From: Mycolicibacter senuensis
Lineage (GTDB): Bacteria; Actinomycetota; Actinomycetes; Mycobacteriales; Mycobacteriaceae
Direction of reading: 5' to 3'
NCBI RefSeq assembly: GCF_003284925.1
Contig: NZ_QMEX01000007.1
Location: 23,971-87,970, forward strand
Length of the DNA stretch: 64,000 bases
The notes beneath the pieces were generated by a model. That model did not search any database and was not told where the DNA came from. It saw only the letters and a program-made list of their open reading frames with translations. The translations under genes and the position numbers were made by a program. Of this stretch, positions 1 through 8,435 are shown in pieces (positions within the stretch are counted from its first letter, which is position 1; each line of letters opens with the position of its first letter).

Positions 1-52
1 TGTTTTACGTTTTCTGTTCGTACGATTGTCCAACGCCACACGAGGAGGCACC

Positions 53-1204
53 GTGCCGCTGCAGCCCTGGATGGAACTGATCTCCGTCGACGACCACCTG
101 ATCGAACACCCGAAGGTGTGGAGCGATCGGCTGCCGACGAAGTTCTTGGAGGCGGGGCCCAAGATCATCGAGTGGGAGCGCCCCGACACTCAACAGATGT
201 GCCAGGTCTGGGAGTACGAAGGCCGAATCTATCCCTACATCGGCCTGAACGCGGTCGCCGGCAAGAAGCCCGAGGAGTACGGCATCGAGCCGGTGCGCTA
301 CGACGACATGATCCCCGGCTGTTACGACCCCAAGGCACGAGTAGCCGACATGGACATCGACGGCGTGCAGGCGATGACCTGCTTCCCGTCGTTCCCGCGT
401 TTCGCCGGGGCGGTCTTCGCCGAGGGCGAGGACAAGGAACTGGCCAAATTGTGTTCGGCGGCGTGGAATGACTTCCACCTCGACGAGTGGGCCGCCACCG
501 CACCCGACCGGTTCGTTCCCGTCGCCATGCTGCCGTTCTGGGACCTCGACGCCAGCGTCAAGGAGATCCACCGCGTCGCAGCCAAGGGCGCCAAGTGTGT
601 GACGTTCCCAGATCTGCCCGATCGGCTCGGCCTGCCCTCCGTTCACTCCGATCACTGGGACCCGGTGCTCTCGGCGATGGAGGAGACCGACATGGTGTTG
701 GCCCAGCACTTCGGTTCCGGCGGCTTCCCGCCACCGATCGCTCCCGATGCGCCGTTCGCCGTGTTCATCACGCTGATGGGGACCATGTCGATGACCGCGA
801 TGACGGACTGGCTGTTCTCCAACACCCTCTACCGGCACCCGAAGTTGAAGATCGGCTTGTCCGAGGGCGGCATCGGCTGGATTCCCTACATCCTGGAACG
901 CTGCGACAGCGTGTGGCGCAAGCACCGCTTCTACAACAACATCAACCAGGATCACCCGCCGAGCTACCTGTTCAAGAAGCACATTCACGGCTGCTTCATC
1001 GAAGATGATTTCGGCGTGGAGATGCGGCACATGATCGGCGTCGACAAGATCACCTGGGAGTGCGACTATCCGCACTCGGACTCGTTCTGGCCACAGAGCC
1101 GGGAGCGCGCTGCGCAGGCGCTGGAGAACGTGCCCGACGACGAGGTGCACCGCATGGTCGAACTGAACGCCCGCGAGTTCTACAACTTCCCGCGGGCGGC
1201 GTGA
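53..1204 (+). CDS. Amidohydrolase-family metal-dependent hydrolase/decarboxylase
   Basis: This 383-aa protein belongs to the amidohydrolase-2 TIM-barrel family, which includes ACMSD-like and resorcylate-type decarboxylases and hydrolases. An N-terminal D-D-H-L-x-E metal motif lies near residue 10, an A-Q-H-F histidine near 217 and a C-D-Y-P-H-S-D motif near 336. GTG 53 is chosen because GAGGAGG at 42-48 precedes it by four bases; an in-frame TTG at 26 has no ribosome site. Its stop overlaps the next gene by four bases, so it heads a coupled operon. A related amidohydrolase lies at 37108-38343. The substrate is not evident; decarboxylation or ring hydrolysis are both possible. Confidence 0.88.
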   Translation: MPLQPWMELISVDDHLIEHPKVWSDRLPTKFLEAGPKIIEWERPDTQQMCQVWEYEGRIYPYIGLNAVAGKKPEEYGIEPVRYDDMIPGCYDPKARVADMDIDGVQAMTCFPSFPRFAGAVFAEGEDKELAKLCSAAWNDFHLDEWAATAPDRFVPVAMLPFWDLDASVKEIHRVAAKGAKCVTFPDLPDRLGLPSVHSDHWDPVLSAMEETDMVLAQHFGSGGFPPPIAPDAPFAVFITLMGTMSMTAMTDWLFSNTLYRHPKLKIGLSEGGIGWIPYILERCDSVWRKHRFYNNINQDHPPSYLFKKHIHGCFIEDDFGVEMRHMIGVDKITWECDYPHSDSFWPQSRERAAQALENVPDDEVHRMVELNAREFYNFPRAA

Positions 1205-1461
1205 CCTCGGGAGCGGACGGCGGGCCGGACGGCGTGGACCGAATCGAGCAGCTGCCGGTATCGGACTGGACCGATCAGGATCTGTTGACCAAGGACGAGG
1301 CCAGGGAGCGCCTCGTCGCGGAGATCGGGCGCTGCCGGGCCCGGTTGGATGAGCTCCAGGCAACCGATTCCGACGAGTCGGAGATCAGGCTGCTCGCCCG
1401 TCGGCTCAACGCGATGGAGTCGGTAGCCGACGAGTACAACGACTACCTGGACGGAAAGTGA
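1201..1461 (+). CDS. Small acidic helical protein of unknown function
   Basis: An 86-aa protein starts at GTG 1201, which overlaps the amidohydrolase stop (GTGA), and ends in a second GTGA junction. It is rich in Glu, Asp, Arg and Leu. Residues 30-80 look like one or two amphipathic helices with heptad-like Leu/Ile spacing, and the N-terminus is Gly/Asp rich. There is no signal peptide, membrane segment or Cys. I do not recognise a family. Its fixed place between an amidohydrolase and an acyl-CoA dehydrogenase, with overlaps on both sides, suggests an accessory subunit, but that is inference. Confidence 0.7.
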   Translation: MTSGADGGPDGVDRIEQLPVSDWTDQDLLTKDEARERLVAEIGRCRARLDELQATDSDESEIRLLARRLNAMESVADEYNDYLDGK

Positions 1462-1493
1462 CCCCGGCCCGTCCCCGACCAACAAAAGGAGCG

Positions 1494-2633
1494 ATGGTGC
1501 CTGTCCAGACGGAGGACATCGACGCGCTGCGCACCCAGGTGCGCGCTTTTCTGGAGGGTGCACCCAAACCCTCCGGTCTCCGTAACTACGGACCCACACC
1601 AACGGCGGCCGATGTCGCTCCAGGGAGGCAATGGCACCGCTATCTCGCGGACCACGGCTACACCTGCCTGCACTGGCCGCGTGCGTACGGCGGCGCCGAC
1701 GCGACCGTGGCAGTCCAAGCCCTCTTCGCCGAGGAATGCGCACGCGCCGGAGTGCCCCGTCAGTTGAACATCACGGGTGCGGACCTGGTCGGCCCCGTTT
1801 TGATCAAGTTCGGTACCGACGAGCAGAAAGCCCGATTCCTCGAGCCGATCCGGGTCGGCGCTGACCTCTGGTGCCAGCTGTTCTCCGAACCCGGTGCGGG
1901 ATCCGACCTCGCCGCGGTGCGCACCCGTGCCGAACGCACCGCGAACGGCTGGCGCATCGACGGCCAGAAGGTGTGGAGTTCGGCCGCGGCGTCGGCTGAA
2001 TACGGTCTGCTGTTGGCGCGTACCGGGCCGGACAAACACCGCGGGCTGTCGATGTTTGTCGTCCCGATGGACACGCCCGGCATCACGGTGCGCCCGCTGG
2101 TTCAAATGGACTCCGAAAGCAAATTCAATGAGGTGTTCTTCGACGGCGCCGAACTTGCCGACGACGCCCTGATCGGCGAGGTCGGGCAGGGCTGGACGAT
2201 TGCGCTGGTCACTCTCGGTCGCGAGCGGCTCACCCTGGGCTCGCAGGCAGTCTCGATGTTTCGGCTGCACGAACGGATGGTCGCCGCGGCACGCGATCAC
2301 GACCTGCTGGATCCGGTGCTGGCCCGATCCATGACCAAGCTGTGGGCCCGGATGTGGCTGCTGCGGTTCACCTGGCAACGGGCCATCGAGTCCGGTGATC
2401 TCACCTCGCCGGAGTTCTCGGTGCTCAAACTGATGACGTCGGAGACCGACCGCGACCTGGGCGATCTGGCCACCGAGGTGCTCGGCACCGATGCGTGCAC
2501 CGACCCCGCCGACGACGAGCTGGTGCACCACATGCTGGTCGGCCGAGCCCAGACCATTTTGGGCGGAACCAGTGAGATTCAGCGCAATATCCTCGGCGAG
2601 CGGGTGCTGAGCCTCCCCAAAGAGCCGCGGTGA
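1494..2633 (+). CDS. Acyl-CoA dehydrogenase
   Basis: A 379-aa FAD-dependent acyl-CoA dehydrogenase that introduces a 2,3-double bond into an acyl-CoA. The N-terminal helical domain is followed by the FSEPGAGSDLA flavin/substrate signature near residue 130, the FDG beta-domain, and a C-terminal GGTSEIQRNI motif near 362. AAAAGGAG at 1484-1491 supports ATG 1494 or GTG 1497; an in-frame GTG at 1458 overlaps the upstream stop but lacks a good ribosome site. It forms an operon with the amidohydrolase and the class I CoA-transferase. It resembles the FadE type acting on bulky acyl-CoAs rather than the straight-chain type. Confidence 0.92.
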   Translation: MVPVQTEDIDALRTQVRAFLEGAPKPSGLRNYGPTPTAADVAPGRQWHRYLADHGYTCLHWPRAYGGADATVAVQALFAEECARAGVPRQLNITGADLVGPVLIKFGTDEQKARFLEPIRVGADLWCQLFSEPGAGSDLAAVRTRAERTANGWRIDGQKVWSSAAASAEYGLLLARTGPDKHRGLSMFVVPMDTPGITVRPLVQMDSESKFNEVFFDGAELADDALIGEVGQGWTIALVTLGRERLTLGSQAVSMFRLHERMVAAARDHDLLDPVLARSMTKLWARMWLLRFTWQRAIESGDLTSPEFSVLKLMTSETDRDLGDLATEVLGTDACTDPADDELVHHMLVGRAQTILGGTSEIQRNILGERVLSLPKEPR

Positions 2634-3823
2634 CAACGTCGTTCACCGGACCCGACCTTGCCGCCGCGCTGCGCGCCGTCGTGCGCCCCGCCATGACGGT
2701 GGCGCTTGGCGACGGTGTCGGTGAACTGCGCTGTCTCGATGACGGGACGTCTGTACCCGCCACGCTGAGTGCGGTGGCCGGTGAGGTCGGTTCGGTGCGG
2801 CTGGTGCTGGGCTGGCTGCCGGCGGCACTGGAGGGTCTGGATCCGACGGCGTTCGCTGAAGTCATCGCGCTGATGCCCGGCTGGGGCGTACGTGACGTGC
2901 TGCAGAGCCCAACGGCGCGGTTCCTGCCGACCAGTCTGGCCGGGATCGACGCGGTGTTGGCCGGCACACTCCGCCCCGATCTGCTGATCACCAAGCTGGT
3001 GGAACGAAGCGGACAACTGCACTTCGGCACCGAGGTGTCCTGGCAGCGGCAGCTCATCGACCACGGCGTACCGGTGCTGGGCATCCTCGATGCCACCGCG
3101 CCGGGCGCGAGCGCCGAGCCGCCGCTGGACCGGTCCCAGGTGCGCGTCGTCGGCCACAGCGGCGACGGGCCGGTCCGCGTGCCGACCCGTGAGCCCGAAC
3201 CGATTCACGAGGCGCTGGCCGATGCCGTATTGCGTTTCGTACCCGAGGGCGCCCGGCTGCAGTACGGGCCCGGCCAGCTGGGCACTGCACTGTTACGGCG
3301 TGCGGATCAACCGCTGCGGATCGACACCGGCCTGCTCACCGACGCGGTCGTCGACCTCGATCGCCGTGGCCGGCTGATCGGTGAACCATCGGCGACCTAC
3401 CTGCTCGGCAGCGACTTGCTCTACGAGTGGGCTGAGGCTCGGCCGATCCTGCGCGGCATCGACCACAGCCACGATCTGACCCGATTGTCGCGCGGGAACC
3501 CGTTCGTCGCGGTCAACACCGCCATCGAGATCGACCCGGTGGGCCAAGTCAACGTCGAAGGCCGTGGCGGAAAAGTGGTCGGCGGCATCGGCGGGCACCC
3601 CGACTACTGTGCGGCGGCCCGGATGAGCTGCGGCGGCCTGTCCATCATCGCAGTGCCCACGACGGTAAACGGGCATTCACCGCTGGTCGCCCGGCTGAGC
3701 CGTCCGGCATCCACTCCGGCTCATCACATCGACCTGATCGTCACCGAATCGGGTCACGCCGACCTGCGCGACGCCGACTGGTCGCAGCGCCGCGAGCTCA
3801 TCACCCACCTCTTCGACCAATGA
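2630..3823 (+). CDS. Class I CoA-transferase (acetyl-CoA hydrolase/4-hydroxybutyrate CoA-transferase type)
   Basis: A 397-aa member of the acetyl-CoA hydrolase/transferase (Cat1, 4-hydroxybutyrate CoA-transferase) family. These enzymes move CoA between carboxylates through an enzyme glutamyl-CoA thioester. The C-terminal half has the conserved N-T-A-I-E-I-D stretch near residue 300 and a glycine-rich G-R-G-G-K-V-V-G-G-I-G-G-H-P-D block near 312-326. GTG 2630 overlaps the ACAD stop by four bases. This is a different CoA-transfer chemistry from the five CaiB/racemase-fold proteins elsewhere in the window. In this operon it may load CoA onto, or recover it from, the product of ACAD/SDR processing. 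Confidence 0.88.
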   Translation: MTTSFTGPDLAAALRAVVRPAMTVALGDGVGELRCLDDGTSVPATLSAVAGEVGSVRLVLGWLPAALEGLDPTAFAEVIALMPGWGVRDVLQSPTARFLPTSLAGIDAVLAGTLRPDLLITKLVERSGQLHFGTEVSWQRQLIDHGVPVLGILDATAPGASAEPPLDRSQVRVVGHSGDGPVRVPTREPEPIHEALADAVLRFVPEGARLQYGPGQLGTALLRRADQPLRIDTGLLTDAVVDLDRRGRLIGEPSATYLLGSDLLYEWAEARPILRGIDHSHDLTRLSRGNPFVAVNTAIEIDPVGQVNVEGRGGKVVGGIGGHPDYCAAARMSCGGLSIIAVPTTVNGHSPLVARLSRPASTPAHHIDLIVTESGHADLRDADWSQRRELITHLFDQ

Positions 3824-3837
3824 AAGGGAGCAATCGC

Positions 3838-4746
3838 ATGACCCCACTCGACGGATGTGTCGTCCTCGTCACCGGCGGCGGCCGCGGTATCGGCCGTTCC
3901 CACTGCCTGGAGCTGGCCGCCCAAGGGGCTGCCGTGGTGGTGAACGACCCGGGCGTGGGCCGCGACGGCACCGGCGGCGTCGGCGAGGGGCCGGCCGCGG
4001 AAGTGGTGGCCGAGATCGAGCAGGCCGGCGGCAAGGCCATCGCCCACACCGGCTCGGTGGCCTCGTGGGACGACGTGGCCGACATGGTCGCGACTGCGGT
4101 CTCGACGTTCGGCACGCTCACCGGGGTGGTCAACAACGCCGGCATCGTGCGCGACGCGATGATCACCAGTGCGACGGAAGCCGATTGGGACGCGGTGATC
4201 GCCGTACACCTCAAGGGCACCTTCGCGGTCACCAAACACGCCTGCGACTATTGGCGGGCGCAGGCCAAGCAGGGCAATCCGGTCGACGCACGGATCGTCA
4301 ATACCGTGTCCGGTGCGGGGCTGTGGGGCAACATCAGCCAAAGCGCCTATGGTGCCGCCAAGGCGGCGATCGCAAACCTGACCGTAGTGACGGCAATGGA
4401 GATGCGCCGCTACGGCGTTGCGGTGAATGCGATCTCACCGTTGGCGGTGACCCGAATCAGCGAGGACTTCTTCGGCGGTGCCGCCGCCGAGGATCCTGCC
4501 CTGGACCCGGGACGCAGCTCGGCGGTGGTGGCCTGGCTACAGTCCCCCGAATCATCTTGGCTGACCGGCCAGATCCTGCGCATCAACGGCGACCGGCTCA
4601 GCCGTATCAACGGATTCACCGAAGCCGCGGAGTGTTATCACGCCAAAGACGGTGTCAGCCTGCATTTCTCGGAGATCGGGCAAGCAGTCAGTTGGCTGTG
4701 GGGGACACTGCCCCGAGGCTTGGCCGGTCCGTTGCCCACGAGTTAG
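3838..4746 (+). CDS. SDR, MFE-2-like 3-hydroxyacyl-CoA dehydrogenase
   Basis: A 302-aa short-chain dehydrogenase with the cofactor motif TGGGRGIG near residue 15, the V-V-V-N-D-P-G stretch and NNAG typical of the dehydrogenase part of MFE-2/17beta-HSD4-type enzymes, and an active-site Y-G-A-A-K near 168. Such enzymes oxidise (3R)-hydroxyacyl-CoAs with NAD+. ATG 3838 is preferred over ATG 3820 because AAAGGGAG at 3823-3830 precedes it at seven bases. It is the last gene of the 53-4746 operon. A clear paralogue is at 43258-44178. The C-terminal extension of about 60 residues has no recognised motif. Confidence 0.9.
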   Translation: MTPLDGCVVLVTGGGRGIGRSHCLELAAQGAAVVVNDPGVGRDGTGGVGEGPAAEVVAEIEQAGGKAIAHTGSVASWDDVADMVATAVSTFGTLTGVVNNAGIVRDAMITSATEADWDAVIAVHLKGTFAVTKHACDYWRAQAKQGNPVDARIVNTVSGAGLWGNISQSAYGAAKAAIANLTVVTAMEMRRYGVAVNAISPLAVTRISEDFFGGAAAEDPALDPGRSSAVVAWLQSPESSWLTGQILRINGDRLSRINGFTEAAECYHAKDGVSLHFSEIGQAVSWLWGTLPRGLAGPLPTS

Positions 4747-4817
4747 CGCACTTGGCTAGGACGCTTTCCAGGATTGTCCGCAAACGCGACCGTACCTCAG
4801 CGGTCAGAGGTGAACCC

Positions 4818-5573
4818 TCACTTGGTGCTTGACTGCACGTACGCGCCGTCAATCTCGAGGGTGGTCGCGGTGACGAAGCTGGCCTCATCCGACAGAAGGA
4901 ACGTCACGACGTCGGCAACCTCTCGGGGCACTCCCATCCGGCCCATCGGGATCAAGCGCGCCCATCCGTCTTGCAATTCCTGAGGGAAACTGGCCATCTG
5001 CGGGGTCTCGATGGTACCCGGCGCGACGGCGTTCACGCGGATGCCGTGGTTGGCGTAATCCAATCCGGCGTTTCGCGTCAGTCCGACGACTGCGTGTTTG
5101 GTGGCGACATAGGCATGCAGGCCTGCAGCGGCTTTGAGTCCGGCAGCTGATGCGGTGTTGACGATGGCGCCACCGCCGTGGCCGATCATGTGGGCGATCT
5201 CAGCGCGCATGCAAAAGAACGTGCCGCGCAACCCGATACCGGTGACGGTGTCGAAGGTCGCGGTATCGAGTTCGTGCAGTGGCGTAGGAGTATGACCGAT
5301 GGCGGCGTTGTTGACGGCTAGGTGCAAGCCACCATAGGTGGAAACGGTGAAGTCGATCAGCGAGTTGACATCGTCTTCCCGGGCGATGTCGGTGCGCCGA
5401 AATGCTGCGTCGCCGCCACTGCCGGTGATCTCGGCGACAACGCGCTCGGCGCCGTCTTGGTCGATATCGGCGATGACGACTTTGGCTCCGTATTCGGCGA
5501 GCCGTTTGGCAGTGGCCTCGCCGATACCCGAGGCTGCGCCCGTGACAACCGCGACTTTGGAGTCGAAATTCAT
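4818..5573 (-). CDS. SDR oxidoreductase
   Basis: A 251-aa classical short-chain dehydrogenase with TGAASGIG near residue 13, NNAA near 88 and the catalytic Y-V-A-T-K near 155, ending in a usual L-E-I-D-G-A-Y-V segment. ATG 5573 is chosen because AAGGGA lies nine bases upstream; an in-frame ATG at 5597 would add eight unconserved residues. It is convergent with the preceding operon and is followed upstream by another SDR in the same direction. The substrate cannot be read from sequence; an alcohol or hydroxyacyl-CoA intermediate of the island is likely. Confidence 0.88.
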   Translation of the reverse strand: MNFDSKVAVVTGAASGIGEATAKRLAEYGAKVVIADIDQDGAERVVAEITGSGGDAAFRRTDIAREDDVNSLIDFTVSTYGGLHLAVNNAAIGHTPTPLHELDTATFDTVTGIGLRGTFFCMRAEIAHMIGHGGGAIVNTASAAGLKAAAGLHAYVATKHAVVGLTRNAGLDYANHGIRVNAVAPGTIETPQMASFPQELQDGWARLIPMGRMGVPREVADVVTFLLSDEASFVTATTLEIDGAYVQSSTK

Positions 5574-5715
5574 TGGGGGGTAATCCCTTCTGGTCAACCA
5601 CAGTGGATACTGTCATGGCCCCCGCGCCGAGCTGGATTGGCTCGCCCGACCCTGGCCCAGGGGTTCAGCGCCCCTTGGCTGTCGGAGTGAGACCGAGTAG
5701 ACGAAAGACCTACGG

Positions 5716-6567
5716 TTACGGCGATACTTTCGTTCGGACGATCCCTTTGGCGCGAAGCTGACTCAGCAGGTCGGGTTGGCTGAGGATCCTTCCGGTGAAC
5801 GACGCCGGCTGCTGAGCAATCCACGCGACGAGTTGCCCTGGGGCTTCCGGTAGTTCGTTGTTGGAATGGTCTGCATCGGGAAGGCTGAGGCGCACAGCCT
5901 GGGTCACGGCATGGACTTCCAGCGCGTTGACCGCCACTCCGGTGCCACTCGTCTCGTGGGCCAGCCCCACGGTGAATCTGTTCAAGGCCGCTTTCGACGT
6001 CCCGTACGCCAACTTGCTCTTCGACAAGTCGAGGCCGTCGGCACCGAAGCTTCCCCCGGTGGATCCGATTGATTCGGCGAGACGCTCCACTGTTTCGAGG
6101 TCCAGGCGCCCGTCTGCCGAAGTGATGTTGACGATGTGACCGCCACCGCGCTTGATCATCTGGGGCAAGAACGCCTTGGCCATCATCATTGGACCACGAA
6201 TATTGACACCCATGACAAGGTCCCAGCGCTTGACTGACATGTCGAGCAGGGGCGCCAAATAACTGACGGCGGCATTGTTCACGACTATGTCGCACCGCCC
6301 GAAGTGGCCCATCGTTTCCTCGTAGGCGGCGGCGACATCCTCCTCCCGCGACACGTCCCCGTGCACGGCGATCGCCTCGACGCCTTGGCTCCGCACGTCG
6401 GCGGCGACTTCGTCGATAGTGCCCGAGAAGGTCTTACTCGGAGAGTGTTCGGTGCTGCGGGCGAAGACAGCGACCGCTGCCCCCGCACGTCCCAGTTCTT
6501 GCGCGATCGCGGCGCCGATGCCCCGGCTTGCACCCGTCACTATGGCCACTTTGCCTTCTAATTCCAT
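5716..6567 (-). CDS. SDR oxidoreductase with insertion before the active site
   Basis: A 283-aa short-chain dehydrogenase with TGASRGIG near residue 13, NNAA near 100 and the catalytic Y-G-T-S-K near 190. Relative to classical SDRs it has an insertion of about 30 residues (rich in Ser, Gly and Leu) between the catalytic serine strand and the Tyr, and an altered C-terminus ending in an S-Q-P-D-L-L segment rather than a D-G-G motif. Such features occur in the HSDL2/YciK-like group. ATG 6567 follows GAAAGG at good spacing. It may be co-transcribed with the SnoaL-like gene upstream. Confidence 0.85.
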   Translation of the reverse strand: MELEGKVAIVTGASRGIGAAIAQELGRAGAAVAVFARSTEHSPSKTFSGTIDEVAADVRSQGVEAIAVHGDVSREEDVAAAYEETMGHFGRCDIVVNNAAVSYLAPLLDMSVKRWDLVMGVNIRGPMMMAKAFLPQMIKRGGGHIVNITSADGRLDLETVERLAESIGSTGGSFGADGLDLSKSKLAYGTSKAALNRFTVGLAHETSGTGVAVNALEVHAVTQAVRLSLPDADHSNNELPEAPGQLVAWIAQQPASFTGRILSQPDLLSQLRAKGIVRTKVSP

Positions 6568-6690
6568 GGTGAGCCTTTCGATCTCCATGCGGTGTTGGAA
6601 TGTAGCGACTTGCTACTCAGCGGGCCGTCGGTTGGCGATGCACGGTGTTGACAGCGGCAGGGCGATCACACCGGCGCACATTCGGCGCCA

Positions 6691-7143
6691 TCAGTCGGGT
6701 GTTCTAACGCCCGCGGCAGCCAAGGCGGGCAGGAGGGTCTGCGCAGAATGCAGAGTGTCTACGTACTCACGAACCTCGACCACTAAGCCGCGGTCGAGGT
6801 CGACCCGCGAAATGAACGTGCAGATGTTATGGAAGGCCACGCCACCGGGCAACTCCGCACGGCACTCGACCATCAACGCAACGCGGTCGGACTCCACGAT
6901 AGCGTCGGTGAATTCAAACGACGGTCCGATGAGGCCGAATGCGCCACGGAGGGTGGGTTTGATCTCGGCCATCGGGGTCGTCGTTCGGGTGGAGATGGCC
7001 CACCACGTGCCTGAGTCATCGAGGCACGCCAGCCCATCTTCGAGCCGGCCTGCTCCGATCAGCTCCCATGGCCGGTAGGCGAGTTCGATGACCTCGTCCC
7101 GCCTATGCGGCATCGGGAACTGCGTTGCGCGGTATTCCGACAT
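6691..7143 (-). CDS. SnoaL/NTF2-like protein
   Basis: A 150-aa protein with the cone-shaped NTF2/SnoaL fold pattern: an N-terminal helix pair with a W-E-L-I-x-A-G-R-L-E-D-G segment, then strands carrying F-H-N-I-C-T-F and V-V-E-V-R-E-Y-V-D. The R-E-Y-x-D ending is typical of SnoaL-like polyketide cyclase/ketosteroid-isomerase relatives. AAGGAG lies six bases before ATG 7143. The family includes small isomerases, dehydratases and limonene epoxide hydrolase-like proteins, so isomerisation or hydration of a ring intermediate is plausible but unproven. Confidence 0.8.
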   Translation of the reverse strand: MSEYRATQFPMPHRRDEVIELAYRPWELIGAGRLEDGLACLDDSGTWWAISTRTTTPMAEIKPTLRGAFGLIGPSFEFTDAIVESDRVALMVECRAELPGGVAFHNICTFISRVDLDRGLVVEVREYVDTLHSAQTLLPALAAAGVRTPD

Positions 7144-7483
7144 GACGCTCCTTAGATGTTCACGTCAGCGGTGGCAGCTCCGTGATCGGCAGCCGTCCCG
7201 ACAGTATTTTGACACAACTGTCAGCTGCTCGTGTCGACTTTCCAGAGGTTTCTTCGCAGCTTCCGCGCTGAGCCTGTCCGTGTTGGGCTGTGCCGGGATG
7301 GCCTGCCGGCCTGCGAAAGCGATTACGTGCCGCGCTATCCCGCCGCGATGTAGCTGGAGATGGGTCTGCGGATTGGGACATCACCGGCGCCGTTCTGGAT
7401 AGCATCGGTGTCACCATCGCCGACGCCCGGCTAACACGAGGCTGACCTGGCCACCACGCCGCAGGCAACGGGAAGGAAGCGCT
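7144..7483. other. 340-bp intergenic region with one small inverted repeat
   Basis: This divergent interval lies between the SnoaL-like gene (-) and the 39-codon ORF (+). I see no convincing long gene: possible frames here lack a ribosome site and family resemblance. A TGACA-CAAC-TGTCA inverted repeat at 7210-7223 is the only clear element; its left arm also forms TTGACA (7209-7214), a possible -35 hexamer, but no matching -10 was found. The region probably holds the two divergent promoters. Confidence 0.5.
7210..7223. promoter_or_regulatory. Candidate operator, inverted repeat
   Basis: TGACA at 7210-7214 and TGTCA at 7219-7223 form perfect 5-bp arms around CAAC, about 65 bp upstream of the SnoaL-like gene start. 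The size and spacing fit a small dimeric repressor site. No second copy was found in the window, so the regulator is unknown. Confidence 0.3.
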
Positions 7484-7603
7484 ATGAGGCAAGACCGGCT
7501 GCGCGACCAGAGCCGCAACGTCGCCTATAACCCGGCCGACAACAGCACTGAAGCCGACCAGCCGGTTCTGCCGGTGACGGTTGCGTGCGCGTCGCGGTCA
7601 TGA
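7484..7603 (+). CDS. Small ORF (39 aa) coupled to the downstream crotonase
   Basis: ATG 7484 follows GGGAAGGAAG at a spacing of about five bases and opens a 39-codon frame whose TGA (7601-7603) overlaps ATG 7600 of the next gene as ATGA. The peptide is polar, rich in Arg, Asp, Asn and Pro in its first half, with a single Cys near the end, and has no signal or membrane segment. I recognise no family. It could be a short coupling leader or a remnant of a larger gene. Its good ribosome site and ATGA junction make translation likely. Confidence 0.5.
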   Translation: MRQDRLRDQSRNVAYNPADNSTEADQPVLPVTVACASRS

Positions 7604-8430
7604 CCGGATACGCCACCGATCTGGGCGTGGTCCGTTACGAGCACGAGGCTCCGATCGCACGCATCGTGCTGAACAACCCGGCACAGGCGAACGCACAATC
7701 CAGCGCAATGGTGCAGCAGGTCGACGAATGCCTCGACCGCGCGCGGTATGACTACGACATCAAGGTCGTAATTCTCAAGGCCGAGGGCAAGGGGTTCTGT
7801 GCCGGTCATGTCATGAAGCCGGGCGCGTATCACGAATTCGACGAGGCGGTCGAGCACCAGGGAAAGAACTGGCAGGGCAGCAGAAAGCTGTTTGTGGACC
7901 CCACGCTGCGGTTGTGGGAGTTTCCGAAGCCGATGATCGCGCAGGTGCACGGATACGCGCTCGGCGGCGGGACGTACTGGGCGCTGCTGCCCGACCTGAC
8001 GATCTGTGCCGACGACGCGTATTTCCAGATGCCCTTGGTGCAGGCGCTCGGCTTTCCCGGCGGGGAGACGATGATCGAGCCCTGGGTGTTCATGAACTAC
8101 AAGCGCGCCGCCGAGTACCTTTACACCGCGCAGACACTGAGCGCACCTGAAGCGCTGGCCATGGGCCTGGTAAACCGGGTCGTGCCGCGCGCGGACCTCG
8201 ACGGTGAGGTGGAGCGCACCGCCGCACAGATCGCCCGGGCGCCGCTGTCTACCCTGCAGGCCACCAAGTCGCTGTTGCTGCGGGCGTGGGAGGGCATGGG
8301 GATGCGTCAGCACATCACGCAGGCCGCAGACCTCATGGCCGTGCTCGAAGATATGCGCGACGCGCGGGACCACCGGGTACGTCTCCTCGACGGAGGGCGC
8401 CTCCCACGCGACGCCATTTCCGATCCCTGA
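7600..8430 (+). CDS. Crotonase-fold protein without the hydratase glutamates
   Basis: A 276-aa enoyl-CoA hydratase/isomerase-superfamily protein. Both oxyanion-hole segments are present: G-K-G-F-C-A-G-H near residue 65 and G-Y-A-L-G-G-G near 120. The position of hydratase Glu144 is Tyr (GGG-T-Y-W), and the Glu164 position is occupied by a Q-M-P-L segment, so ordinary syn-hydration is unlikely. Other crotonase chemistry such as hydrolysis, decarboxylation or isomerisation is possible. ATG 7600 overlaps the stop of the 39-codon ORF. The C-terminal trimerisation helix region is complete. It is convergent with an isochorismatase-fold gene five bases away. Confidence 0.85.
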   Translation: MTGYATDLGVVRYEHEAPIARIVLNNPAQANAQSSAMVQQVDECLDRARYDYDIKVVILKAEGKGFCAGHVMKPGAYHEFDEAVEHQGKNWQGSRKLFVDPTLRLWEFPKPMIAQVHGYALGGGTYWALLPDLTICADDAYFQMPLVQALGFPGGETMIEPWVFMNYKRAAEYLYTAQTLSAPEALAMGLVNRVVPRADLDGEVERTAAQIARAPLSTLQATKSLLLRAWEGMGMRQHITQAADLMAVLEDMRDARDHRVRLLDGGRLPRDAISDP

Positions 8431-8435
8431 CCCGG

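Noticed and set aside
5..1363. Long minus-strand reading frame opposite the first amidohydrolase
   Set aside because: It is rich in Arg, Val and His with no family pattern, and it mirrors the codon structure of the plus-strand gene. Similar shadow frames opposite other genes were ignored.
4794..4811. Weak ACCTC/GAGGT hairpin between convergent SDR genes
   Set aside because: The five-base arms with an eight-base loop are too weak to call a terminator.
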